Source: Acanthornis magna
Lineage: Eukaryota > Chordata > Aves > Passeriformes > Acanthizidae
Length of the DNA stretch: 64,000 nt
Assembly: GCA_036785705.1 (NCBI GenBank)
Contig: JAWUZG010000032.1
Location: 14,464,001-14,528,000, forward strand
Reading direction: 5' to 3'
Shown: positions 1 through 13,100 of the stretch, one piece after another
How positions within the stretch are numbered: the first letter of the stretch is position 1
Layout of the letters: each line of letters begins with the position of its first letter
Notes under the pieces: generated by a model
The model's database searches: none
Seen by the model: the letters and a program-made list of their open reading frames with translations, nothing else
Told to the model about the DNA's origin: nothing
Program-made: the position numbers and the translations under genes

Positions 1-139
1 GTTATCCTCCATACCTGCATTTTCAAAATGGGAAAAAGTAGTTTCTAGATAAAACACTGCACTCATGTTTCATCTAAATTTGATGGATTAGATATGTCTT
101 TTGCTATTATTGGAAAAGGTATTTTATGTGTTCAAAATA

Positions 140-280
140 TCATGCTGCTTTTTCAGTTGTGGGACCTTCTTTCACAGCTATTTCATGAACATAGTCTCCA
201 CTGAAAGTAAACAGCTTCAGAGAATACTTTACAGTGACTCTTCCTGGTCCTGTGTTGTGAACAGCTACTGCCTCTATTTG
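140..280 (-). other. Unassigned open segment, antisense to DOP1A
   Basis: On the minus strand 46 codons are open between a TAG (283-281) and a TGA (142-140). They read with a protein-like composition of alternating polar and hydrophobic residues (AVHNTGPGRVTVKYSLKLF, then FSGDYVHEIAVKEGPTT), as in beta-sandwich domains. There is no start codon and no clear splice frame. I do not recognise the source. It could be a decayed retrocopy or chance. Confidence 0.25.
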
Positions 281-1143
281 CTATATATTTGGACAAACTT
301 TCTGACAATATAGGGTTTTTGCTTTTTTTCCTTTGGGTGTTGTGCTGCTTTTCTATTATCATGATATTCTATTCCTAATAGAAAATGTTGCAGATGGAGA
401 TCAGTTATGTTGGAAGACTCTCTGAATTCTGTTGTTCTATGTGACATTATTTAATTAATTCTGGTGTTTGCTATTCCTTCCTGTTGTTTTACAGCTAGGA
501 GTGACCTATTAACATTCTCTATGAAAAGAAATCACATACATCTCCTTAAATCAGGTTATCTTAACAACTGTTAACCAATTGATTTTTTTTCCTTCCTTAA
601 GCCTGTTTTTTTGTGCAATAAAAAACTTACTGGGAAAAGAAAAGAAACTTACAATACAAAGGTCCACCTCCGTGTAATTTTGAATTTTTAAAAAAATTAT
701 TTTTTGTAGTGTGACTGATATTCTAAATGCATTAGTCCTGTCAGTGCATTTTGATGATCATCTCTTTATATTTAAAACACTGAATTTTGTGTTCTCATTA
801 ATATTGAAATATTTTTGTGTCACAGTTTGGGGTTTTTTTTTAAGATACACTACATTGTGGGGTTTGCACCATTTGTGAACATTTTTCTTTTGTACAAGAA
901 GTAATTGGTTGATAATATTGCATAAAGCTAAAGTTTTTGATTTGTGTGCAAACGCTTTTATGAAAGTATTACTTAGTTTCCTGTACTAAACTCTATAAAA
1001 TCATCTTTTTCTTGCCAACGTGACTTGGACTTCATCTTGGTAAGTTATCAATGCTAGCGTGTTAATTTCTAGCTTAAGGAAATTTGCAACATATTCTGCT
1101 AAATTGCAAATATTTATCTGCTTTGTCTTTTGTTTGCTTGAAG

Positions 1144-4100
1144 GTTTTGATAACAATGGTGCCCTTGTAGGACCCAGAAGTACAAGGCACAGCAATCCTG
1201 AGGAGCATGCCACTTACTATTTCAACACCTTTTCTAAGGAGATGTTAGTCCAGGTAACTATACTGTGTTTTATTGTGGCATACATTTTTATAAACAGATC
1301 CTGATCAAAGTTGCTGTGTCTTTATCTTTTGACTTGCTACTGCAATGTGACCACGTAATCTTGTCCTTTTGTGATATTGTGTCCTACTCTTCTAAAACCT
1401 TCTCAGTGAAAAAATGTAGACATGGAACAATGTGGTTCTCTAAAATAACAGAATGAACAGAATACTATATTTCTCCCTCTCCTTTTCCACAATGAATGAG
1501 GCATACATGGTTGTTATTTGATAATGAACCCAGCACACTGGAGCCTATTCTTTAATGAAACTGCTGAATTTGACAATTCTATTCTGTAGATATAGAAACT
1601 CCTCTGTGTCTTGGGAATCAGAAAAATTTTATCAGATGGCACTCATTCTGTGTAAAAAGGGTGTTTTTCCCTGCTAGGCAAAGGGAGCATCTTCTGCTCT
1701 CTGTTGGCTGACAGGAATAGTTGAGAAAATTGGCAGTTAAACTAGTTTACCCTTAAAGCCTTGCTGTGTGAGCTGAGATCACTGGTTCTAAGAACTGTGC
1801 TGCTTTTCTCACAGTGATTAAAGTACAGATGTCTTCTAAACTGCTGAGAGTCTGATCTTGAAGTTGAGAAGACATTTTATCATTAAGGCAAATGGATAAG
1901 GTCAGGATTTTTCTGATACTGAGTCAGAACTGTGATGCTGTGTATGGGAATGAGAGTGGCAATTCTAACAGTTGTAGCTGACTCAAGAATATTCAGCTCA
2001 TCCCAATTCACAGCTGACAGAGCTAGCACCTTCAGTTTTATCTGAAAGTTGTGGGATCTCCTATTCTACTGGTGAACAAGAGACCTCAGAATTCCAGTAT
2101 TCCAGCAGCAAGGACATTGTTGCCACTCTCTCACCCTTCTCTTATCACCCTTCTGCCTTCGATAACAGATGATTCAGAAATTATTCAAATGTAAAGGGGA
2201 GGCCTGAATGAGCTACAGTTTCGCCTGTATCGTATGTTAAAAAAATGTGGTGAGCTTTCCAGCAACATTTAGTCATGGTTAATGGCTGTAGTCTTTTCAA
2301 ATCTGTACATCTTTCTAGCTTAATCACTGTCAATAAAGCTTATCTGTCTGAAAAGAGTACGGACATTAAAATCAGTGCCTTGCCTATACATAATAGAAAT
2401 TGCATATGCCTTCTAAAACCTTTTGCTGTCTCATGAAACACTTTAAAAGCATTGTTCCTTTCTGCCTTCTTCTCTAACAGTCTCTTTGTTTTATCCAGTG
2501 AACTCATATCTTATTCACAAATACAATGTACTGAAAACTTGGACCTTCTAAAGACATATCAAAGTACAGAAGATTTTTCTTTTAAGATACTTGCTGATAA
2601 TACTTGGTTTGTAGCAGATAGCAAGGCCAAGCTGGTTTTCATGGCTCTATTCTTTCCTATCTCTCTACTTTTTCTTCTTTATCCTCCTTTTTTTGAAAAG
2701 TGTAAAAGAAGCAAACTAACTCAGACAGTCAAGTCAGCCAGAGAGAAAACTAAGCAAAATCTATGGTTGTCTCATGGGGCTTTTTTTAATTCTGCAGCTC
2801 ATTCCCTAACCTGCTTTGGTATAGAAACTCAGTTTTCCCATTTGTTTTGAAGTTGTCATTGCTACTTAGTCAAAGTTTTCATGCACATAAGTGAGTATAT
2901 CATAGGACAGATTATGTTTTATTAAGCCCTTAATATCTACGTGCCTTATCTTCTCAAATAATTTCTTCATTACCTCTCATGTCTTCTCTTTTATTCTTAA
3001 GAAATATTGAGATATCTGTTTATAATACTTCGTTTTGATTTTAAATGAATATAAGTAATCAAGTTCTGTTCCACAGAAATATTCTCATGGGCAAAATTGA
3101 GAGAATTTAATCATGGGAGACTGAGCTGCAGTGAGATGAAATAGTGGTCTCCACTACTGAGAATTTTTCCTTTATGTGCAGCTTTTATTGCTTTCTAGCT
3201 TTGCTTTTGTTTTCCTGATATGTTTTTGCTCTTTGTAGGCAATGGTTGGAATATTACAAGTTAATGGACAGGGAGAAGAAAGCACATTAATGCAAGACTT
3301 AAAGCCTTTTCGAATTCTTATCAGTTTGCTGGATAAGCCTGAACTAGGTAATTTTCATTTTAGTTTTTTAATTTGTTTCCTGTGATTTTGCTTTGAAAAT
3401 TTTTCTCTCTTGTTTTAGTACTGGCAGGTTAGCCAGATTTCTTAGATCTTCCAAGCTATATCTATGTTTTGTATTTAATTTAATGCATTCATCAGATTTA
3501 CCTTTTACCAAATACCATTTCTTCTACTTTCTACACAGGAAACAGTAAGTTTAAGTCATAGAAGTGACTGCATGTTGGAAGAAATGTAGATTGGATCTTT
3601 TTCATTTCTTTCATCAAATAATGACTTTTACTGTTAAAAGTCTCAGCTATTGCTTTTGAGAATAACCTGTTCTTTCTTCTAATATACACAGAGATGATAA
3701 ATATTAACGAGAAAACAGTTAATTTTTTTCAGAAGAACTTATGTAGAGGAAGCAAGTATTTTTTTGATTTTGTGGGTGGTTTATTGGGATTTGGTTTTGG
3801 TGTTTCTTTTTAATTTTCCTTTCCCCTATTTAGAGTGTTTAAATGCCCTCTTTAGAAGATGAGTGATGAGGACTATGGGACAAAAGTATTTACAGTTAGA
3901 CTTGGGTATCTTGCCTTTTTCTTTGGAATGCAATTTTGAAAGTCACTGGTAAAATTCAAAATAATTTTTAATACCTATTATCAGATTTGGAAGTGGCATA
4001 TTAAAAGCATTAAAATAATGAAAATACAATAATTAAAGAAAAGAATTCGTTAGGACAGACCACAAAGAACAAAATATCTGTCAGAAATTTGCCACCTTCC

Positions 4101-7100
4101 TTGTAACTTGTGATTTCTGGAGATCGGCCTAAACATTCAGAGGGAATGTGTATGTTAAGATTTCATGAAGTAGCAAGACTTTGAGGATTGCAGCAAAATG
4201 AGATGGAATAAACTAATAGGATTTTTACTTAACTCTGTAAGCGTACTCTTACTGAAGGCAGCTCAGTGAGGATAGGAAACACATAAAAAAGTAAATGATA
4301 TCTCAAGCAGGATTACTTTGTAAATTCCTTTCAAAACAATTTGGGTTTTTTTTTCCTTCAAAACTGAGATTTAGCTCAAATCCAATGGAGGAGCTGTTTT
4401 ATAGAATCATAGAACGTTTTGTATTGGAAGGGACCTTGCAGATCATCCTGTTCCAACCCCTCTGCCATAGGCAGGGACACCTTCCACTAGACCAGATTTC
4501 CCAAAGCCCCATCCAACCTAGCCTTGAACATTTTCAGGGATAGGGCATCCACGGCTTCTTTGGGCAGTGTGTTCCAGTGCCTCATTACTCTCTGAGTAAA
4601 GAATTTTTCCCTAGCATCTAATCTGAATCGCTCCTCTTTTAGTCTAATACTGTTTCCCCTTGTCCTATTATTGTCTGCCTGTATAGAAAGTCTCTCTCCC
4701 TCTTTTTTCATAGGCCCCCTCTACGTACTGAGAGGCTGCAATGATGTCTCTCTGAACCCTTCTCTTCTCCAGGCTGAACAAGCCAAATTCTCTCAGCCTG
4801 TCTTCTTAGGAGAAGTGTTCCAGCCCACATATTGTATTTGTGGCCCTCCTCTGGACGTGCTCCAGCAGGTCCATGTCCCTATGTTGGACATCCCCAAGAT
4901 GGATGCAGTACTCTAGGTGGGGTTTCACAAGGGCAGAATAGAAGGTCAGAATCACCTCCCTTGGCCTGCTGGCCACACTTCTTTCAGTGTAGCCCAGGCT
5001 GCAGCTGGCTTTCTGGGCTGCAATTGCACACTTTCAGAAATAGTTTTAAAAAGTACCCTGCAGACTATATCCAAACTAAAAAAAACCTGCCTAAAATTAA
5101 AAGGAAGGAAGATGCTCAAAATATTTTATCTTGTATTTGCATTTATGTATTTGAGTATATTGTCCATATGCTAACAGCATGAGATAGCTTATGGGTGAGT
5201 ATTTCAAACTGTTTGACTGAAAGCTAACTCTGATCAAGAATCCATGAAGTCACATTTACATGTTACCAAGCTGAGCTAATAAAAAGGGTGTGTTGGCTTG
5301 AAGATGGTCTGTACTGCTGTGAGTGCACAGCTTTTGAACTTGGTGTGTTTGTATCCAGCTGGCATTGTATGCACATTGAACACGGGGCCAAAGAACCCTG
5401 CTTGTGCTTTGTGTACTCCCAGGCACTACAATTGTCTCAGTGTTTCTGGAATGCAAACAAACCAAACTTTCTGACATTCAGGTAGTTTATGAGATTGGAC
5501 CAGAAGAAATGTTGTGGTTTCAGTGACCAAAGCCAGCTAATGATTTCAATAGCTTTCAACGGTGAACTGTTGGCAATGCTATAATGCAAAAGAGTGTGAA
5601 TGATGGTATTTCCCCCTAGGCCCTGCCATCCTAGAGGACGTATTGATTGAAGTGTTCCGAACATTATATACACAGTGCAAAGCAGAACTGGAGCTTCAGA
5701 CAGAACCATCTTTCAACAAAGATCACACACAGCTAAGCAGGTGAGTGAGTATAATATATATCGTATTAAATAATATACCTTTGTTGCTGGAACCATGACT
5801 GTGAAGCCTGTGGGACTGTGACATATTTTTTTCATGATACAGGATCTATTGACATTAATCGTAACTTCTGTGTTCAGTTCAAAGGTGTGAAGTGATTGGT
5901 TTTATTATATTTTTTTATGTTTGTTGTATGTTTTATTCTTTATCCATGACAAAATGCCTGTTTGATTGATTGCGATATTCTTTATATCTGTGTTCTTAAA
6001 AAAAAAATAGACTGATGAGTTTTCTTGTAGTACAAAATTGAAGACTGCTACAAGAGAGCCAGGGAGTGGGATACAGATTTCAAGATTTTAATTTAATATT
6101 TTGAAAGGTGGAGAGGAGAGGGCTGTTCAAAGCTGGAGAGGGATGGAAACAACTGTAGGAACAATTATGGTAAAAGCAGATCTATTAAAAATGTGGTTAA
6201 AAACAAATATTAAAGAAAGGAGAGAGAAGAAACCTAGCAACTGTGAAAAGGCATTGGTGTGAGCAGCCTGCCAATATACTGAGCCCTTAAGCAACAACTA
6301 GTTGTAGGGATGAGAGTAGGATAATTTGTCAGTGTTTCTTGACAGTGGGTGAACTTACAGCAATGTGTAGTTATATAACTTGAAAAATAAGTGTAAAAAT
6401 ATAAAATGTTCTTTTTATTTTGTTTCAGCAAACTGAGAGAAAACAAGAAAACAGCAGAATTGATTAAAACTGCCAATCTTCTTTTCAATTCCTTTGAGCC
6501 TTATTATATGTGGGATTACATTGCTCGTTGGTTTGAAGAGTGTTGTAGGTATGTGATAATATTTAATCTCTGTATGTGTAAAGCTGAAGTTAATTTTTGT
6601 TTTATATACTTTTCTCTTCAAAGAAGTCAGTCTCATGAGATCATTTGGTCTGTAGGTCTTTTTTTGCTCCCTTCCCTATAACCTCAATCTTTTGCCCAAT
6701 TTTCATCAGGTGTGATTGGGGATCTCAGCAATGTAAGTTCTCACAAACTCAGTGTCTGAATTAAATGAAGAGATAGAATTAGCCCCTTTCCTGAAGGGGA
6801 GACTCCAGAGTGATCTCAAAGCTAGTTTTGGTTCTGTCTGGCCAGTACAGGATTAGTCATTGTACAAATTGCTCTTGGTAAAACTGACAGATTCGCCAGA
6901 TACCCCATGTGTTGTCATTTGTCCTGCTCTTTTAGGGAAAAAGAAGGGTGGGAATCCTGTGTATGACAAGGAGGACTACAGGAGAAAATAGTAAACAGTA
7001 AATCAGGATAAACTGAAAATATTAACAGGAGGGAAGGGGATGAAGGGACCACAGAAGAGCAGGAGTTTTTGCTGTGGCAAGGGGTAGATGATGTAGAAAT

Positions 7101-10100
7101 TTCAAATGACATCTGTAGAAATTTTTTTTCATTGCTTATGGAATTGCTTGATAAAATATTAAGATACTTGGACACGAATTTGTCTATAAGCCAACAGTGT
7201 GCTGTCATAACTAAAGGAAACTGTGTCTTGGGCTTCATTATGAGGACCATGGGCAGCAGACGAAAGGAAGTTATTTTTCCTTTCACTTAGTGTTTCTAAG
7301 GCCAGACGTGGAATATTGTGTCCAGCTTTGGGCATTCCACCAGAGGAGAAGTGTTGAGAAACTGAAGAGACTCTAGTAGAGAAACTGCTGAGGTGCTCAG
7401 TCATAGGACACAGCAATTGAAGGTTGAGATAGGTGAGGTTGGTTTAGCCTGGCAAAGAGGGAGATTGAATGGCAGCCTATGACTTCTTGAAGGACATTTG
7501 CAGTTCATACAGCTATACTTTTTATAACAGCTGATGGAAAACAAGGGATGGCAAGAAGTGTTCACTCACGTGGTCAGGTTGGACGTTCAGAAAAGCTTGC
7601 TAAGAACATTGTGCAACAGTGGAAGAGGTGGGACAATGGAAGCCAGGAAGGCTGTGGAGCTTTCTTGTGACATTTCCAGTACTCTGCTAGACAAAATTGT
7701 GGATTAATTTATCTAGTGTTTTTAGCAGTTCTGCTCAGTGTGAGAAGTTGAACTAGATGTTTGTGACTTGATTTTTGTCTGTTGGGCTGAATTGCTAAAT
7801 TAAGGAAAGTCATCTACAACTAGCTAACATGCAGGTGAGTATTTTACTACATATAAGTAATGTTACTGTCAACATGGATACAAAATTGCCTTACAAATAG
7901 ATGAAATCTGGAGAATTTTTTCTGTTTGCTTTTTTTCCTACATGAGCTGCTGTATTATTGAAGTTTTTGTCTTCCATGCTCAATTTTCTGTTGCTTGAAT
8001 TTCCTTATTTTACAAATTAAGACTGTTTATTTTACACTGAAAGTGTGGTTGCTGCTTTTTCTGAAAGAATGGCACGGGGCCAAATAAGCTACTTAACAGT
8101 AAAATGAGAAATTGAGTATTGGTTTATAGTGATTATCCCAAATATATACAGTTTTGCATTAAGTTAGAGAAATATGATCAATATAAGGGGGAGGGGAAAA
8201 TATTGTGAAACCCTGTTTGAATTTTACAGGAGGACTTTACATGCCAGACTTCAAACTGGGCCTGGAGGTGATAGTGAGCAATCTGAGTTACCTCTGACAA
8301 ATTTCTGCTTGTTAGTGGATTTTTTGTTGGATATTGTTTCTTTGGTAAGGATTGCTTTGTTCATTACTAATATTGGGATTCTGTATAGTTGTAGTCTGCA
8401 GAAATACTATATATACTTTATTAATTGCTTTTCTTGAAAATATATAGACATAAATTGATGAATACCATTAAATTATGTTTTTGGTTCATGATATGATTCT
8501 TGATAGACTGGCTGGACATAACTTGAAGTGGGTTTTATGATGCTTATACCTGAAAATTTTAGTCTGTCCTCATTTTTCTGTGTATTCATTGCAGGTATAG
8601 TCTTTTGTAGTTTGATATGCTAGTTTAAATGTGCAGCTTTCTTTTAAGGATCTTTTAAATGTCATGATAAGATGTATCTTCTTTTTCTGTTGTCATTGCT
8701 TAATGTAGCAAAGACTGTTGGAACTGTTTTTTCTATAGCTGTCTTTCCTCAATTCTTTGCTTTCTCATTTCAAAGCCTACTAGAAGTATGAGAGTGCTGT
8801 GTCAGGTATGGCATTCAGCCTATTCTTCCTTTAGTTCTTAATAACATGATTATCTTTCATTCTTAAACTCTTATCTTAAGATTAATAAAGTAATAGTAGC
8901 ATTCTTCAGCCTTCTTGTGATGTTTTTTTTATGTATTTGTTGTGTAATGTACAATATATGCTAGTTTGAAAAAGAGCTAAATATATTCCTATTTGTTTGT
9001 TACCCAACTTTAATTTTATAAATATTTTTTTGTAAAGCATGTATTTCTTATTCTTGGATATTAAGATATTAAGTTTTCTTTTTCCATGTTCTGTATGTTT
9101 AGAACACAGTTAAGCAAATGATAAGCGCCTCTGTTATATGAAATAACTTTCAGGGTAGAATTTGGTGTTGCAATTAACAAGTTTTTTATTATTTCTTTGT
9201 TAGGAGACTTATATTGAAATACAGACAGAACACTTGCCTCAGCTGTTGCTCAGGATGATTTCTGCATTGACGAGCCATCTTCATACTTTGCACTTGTCTG
9301 AGCTTACTGATTCTCTCAGACTCTGCTCAAAGATACTTAGTAAGGTTCAGCCTCCGTTGCTCTCTGCTGGTTCAGATGGTATCCTGCAGCTTCCTACCGG
9401 ACACAGCAGCTCCATCAAAGAATGGGAAAATAAAAAGGTAACTGATTAGGTTTTGCAGCATCTGGGAAAACACTTCTTGTGTGGAAAAGAGAAATGGGCT
9501 TTCTAAGTCTGTGTTGAACACCCTACAAGTCTTTGATTAGATTTTGATGTCACAATGTATGTGAAACTTGGGTAATCAAAGTAACTTACAGTTGTGGTAA
9601 AATTTCTTGATTCTTAAGGGTTTTTACCCAGATTTAATATTTTACATGTATAAATCACAATCAGGGCCTATGAAAGAACTAATCAACTAAAGTTTGTAAT
9701 GCACTTCAAGATAATGATGAACTAAAATAACTGGACTGAAAAGAATTCACTATTTTGGTTAAGTATCAAGCATATGTAAATTCTTCTCTCACCCAATTTA
9801 TGTGCATTGGCTTAATACCCATCATGTATTTTACTGTCACTAAGTTCTTAAAATCATTTATTAAAGAAATAAAAGAAACCAGCCAGCAGCTATTTCCCTT
9901 TTAACTTTGTCCAGTTTGCTCTATGCAACCATGGCTCTGTGAGGTATGTTAAGTGACATGCCCTGAAATCCTTGTTTTCCAGCTGAAGGAATTTGAGGAA
10001 CATCATGGAATAAATTAGGTTGGAAGTGACAGTTGCAGGGCACTGCTCAAAGCAGGGCTGATTTCAAAGTTAGATTTTACTTTAAAGCTAGGTCATGTCA

Positions 10101-13100
10101 CTCAGGATCATATTTGTCTTAATTTTGAATATCTCCAAGGATGAAGTTACCATGACTTCTCTGTACAGCTTGTTTGTTTGCACTGTGTTATTTAATCAGA
10201 ATTTCCATTGTTGCAGCTTGTATTGCTTGCCTTGTGCTCTTTCACTGTGGATTTCTGAGTATACCTCCATCTTTTCAACTGCCTAGTGAGAACTCACAGA
10301 CAGCACAAAAGACACCTTCACTCCCTTCATAACTTTTAGCATTCTTTTAAACTGAGAAATCAAACTCTCTGAGCTTTCCTTCCATGTCAGGAACACCTGC
10401 GGTGACTTCCCACTGGGCATACTCAGTACATCAGTGTTTCTTTTTGTACTAATTAATGCAAAATTGGGTACAATATTCTGGTTGTGGACCTAAAACTGCT
10501 GAACAGAGGGGATTAATTACTCTCTTGATTTGCTGACAGTACTTTTGCTGATACGGTCCTAGGTGTGGCTGGCCTGCTTCACCAAAGGAGTCCATGGCTG
10601 GCTCATATTCACCTTGTCAATTAGGACTCCAGCATCCTTTATTCAGGGTCCTACCCTTATTTTTTCTAGCTAATTGATACCTGTCTGGTGTTGGTCTTTT
10701 GGAGTTTTGAGGGGGTTTTTTTGTGTTTTTTTGTTGTTTTTTTTTAAAGAAACCCTGTTTTAATTGAATTATGTTGCCCTTTGAACCTTCAGTGGCCTTT
10801 TGCCACTAATTACAACTGCCTCACATGTGGCCAAGGTTTCTCTTAAGAGACAGTGAAATAAATTGCCATGTTTCTAATCACTTTTAGACTGTATTTTATA
10901 AAATGGGGTCATCATTGATGTCTTTTCCAAGCTTTCACTGTTTCTGTGGTAATATCTCAAAAAAATTTCCATTCTTATTCCATCTCCAGTAAAGCAAGAC
11001 ATCATTCACTGTGTATAAAAATGTCACTGTTTTTATTTATTCATGGAAAAGGTTTTCATATTATTACATTATGCTCAAGTTCTGTATTTAAGACAGCTAA
11101 TGATTAGAGTCAAAACAGCTTCTGGGCCTGTTAGGTCTTGGACACTTCTGCCACCACCAGTAAGAAGCAGAATTGGAAGGAAGTGGGCACCTGCATTTAC
11201 TGCCACTGATTTAAGCATTTCTGTTTCAGTTGTTTCCCTGCCTCACATTCTCGCCAGTAAACAGGGACTATGCTACCAGTTACCAAGACTGTAGAGGCCT
11301 AGAGCAGTGCAGAAAGCCACTGTGGGTTCTTTCTGCATAAAAGCCATTCATCGTATTTGTGCATATTCTGAACTGATGAGGAATAAAGACATATGAGTCA
11401 TGAAGAACTGTTGTTACTTGAGCAACCTCTCTTTCTCATTTTGAGGAGATGATTTTTTTTCTTTCTAGCTGCAACCGATTAGTAGTTCTTAAATGAAAAG
11501 TTTTTTATCTTTTTGTAATTATAACTTTGTATTTGATGTTTTATGATGCTGTGTAAATTAAAAATTATTATCCACTTCAGCATTCTTTCATAATAGAGTA
11601 GATGTGATTATGATATTAAGAAAATGTTAAAACAAATAATATTTAAAATATTTTGCTTAATAATTTTCTTTTAGTGCTAGCTTCATCTGGCAGGCTTACA
11701 GAAACACCAAACATTTTGCATAAAATGTATTTGTATGAATACATTTAAAACTCTGGAATAAAATTGTTGCTTTCCAATGAAGACACTAATAAATTTTTTT
11801 TTGCTAAGACCTAAATAACCTATTTTGAACAGTCATTAAACTTTTATTTTACTCAGGTGCCATCAGTGTCACTTGAAAATCCCAGTGATGTGTTTGAAGA
11901 TGGTGAAAATCCTCCAAGCAGTCGATCATCAGAAAGTGGATTCACTGAGTTTGTACAATACCAGGCAGATACAACAGATGACATTGACAGAGCACTGAAT
12001 GAAGGTCACAGTGCACCTGGCATTCCTATTGTTGGTAGCACATCCTCAGAGACTGAGACAGCATCAACTGTGGGTTCTGAGGAGACCATTGTACAGCCTC
12101 CTTCCATAACGACACAAGGGACAGCAACTCGTAGTGGGAAAACGATCCAAAAGACTGCAATGCAGTGCTGTTTGGAATACGTCCAACAGTTTTTAACCAG
12201 ATTTATCAACCTGTATATCATTCAGAGTAATTCCTTGTCTCAGCCCTTAGGGGCAGAGCTTCCGGTAGACCCCACTAGAGTGCAAGGACAGAGCACAAAA
12301 TGGGACAGAGAATCACAAGATGATGCTAAGGTGAAGAAAACAAACAAGAAGAAAACACCGAAAGAATACCTTCCTGCCTTTATTGCTGCTTGTCAGCTCT
12401 ATCTTGAATGTTCGAGCTTTCCCGTTTACATTGCTGAAGGAAACCGCACTTCAGAATTACATCCTGGGAAGCCTGAAGTTGGTAAGCTGCACACTCATAT
12501 TTTCTCTGTTTTTAAAATAATATTTTCTCTTTTTCTGCCAAAAAAATTTAAGATAATAGTATCATGCTTTGTGTGTGTTGCTGTTTGCTGTTTCTCTCAG
12601 AAATGTAAGTTTTCTTCTGTATTAATTGGCTTGCAGTTCACAACTAAATTATTTTCTTATAAAATTTTAAGAGTATTGCTGGCATGGAATTTGACAGTAA
12701 TTAATATTGGGGTGAAAAATATAAATTGTGCAAAGTGAAGCCTGAGAGTAGAATCTAGGTTGTTGAATGTTCCTCTTCACTGTATGGATCCATAATGTTT
12801 TCTTTGTCATATTTTGCAATAGTCACAGCTCACATCAAATATGTTTTTAGCTTCCTTTTATCAGTTTTGGATTGATGTGCGCATTGATCACTTTACCAAT
12901 ACATGGAAATTGTAAGCTGCTGTACAATAAAAATCATATCAGCTAAGAAATTTAATTAATTCTACTTTGCTCGTATTGAAGGAACAGTTCTTGCAAAAAA
13001 TTCTTCTAGCTATAATTGCATTAAGAAACAAAATTAAAATTGTGAGTTTTAGTGAGATATGGATGTGTTCACAGATAGACGCAACTATTCAGATACAGAC

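Noticed and set aside
2452..2850. 132-codon plus-strand open frame in a DOP1A intron.
   Set aside because: It starts at TTG and is composed of Phe/Leu/Ser/Lys typical of AT-rich DNA, with no recognisable motif and no splice frame to DOP1A.
12482..12738. Extension of the DOP1A exon 11857-12481 to a stop at 12736-12738.
   Set aside because: A good donor (GTTG|gtaagc) at 12481 joins in phase to the next conserved exon at 15440. The extension is Phe/Ile/Lys-rich and not conserved in character.
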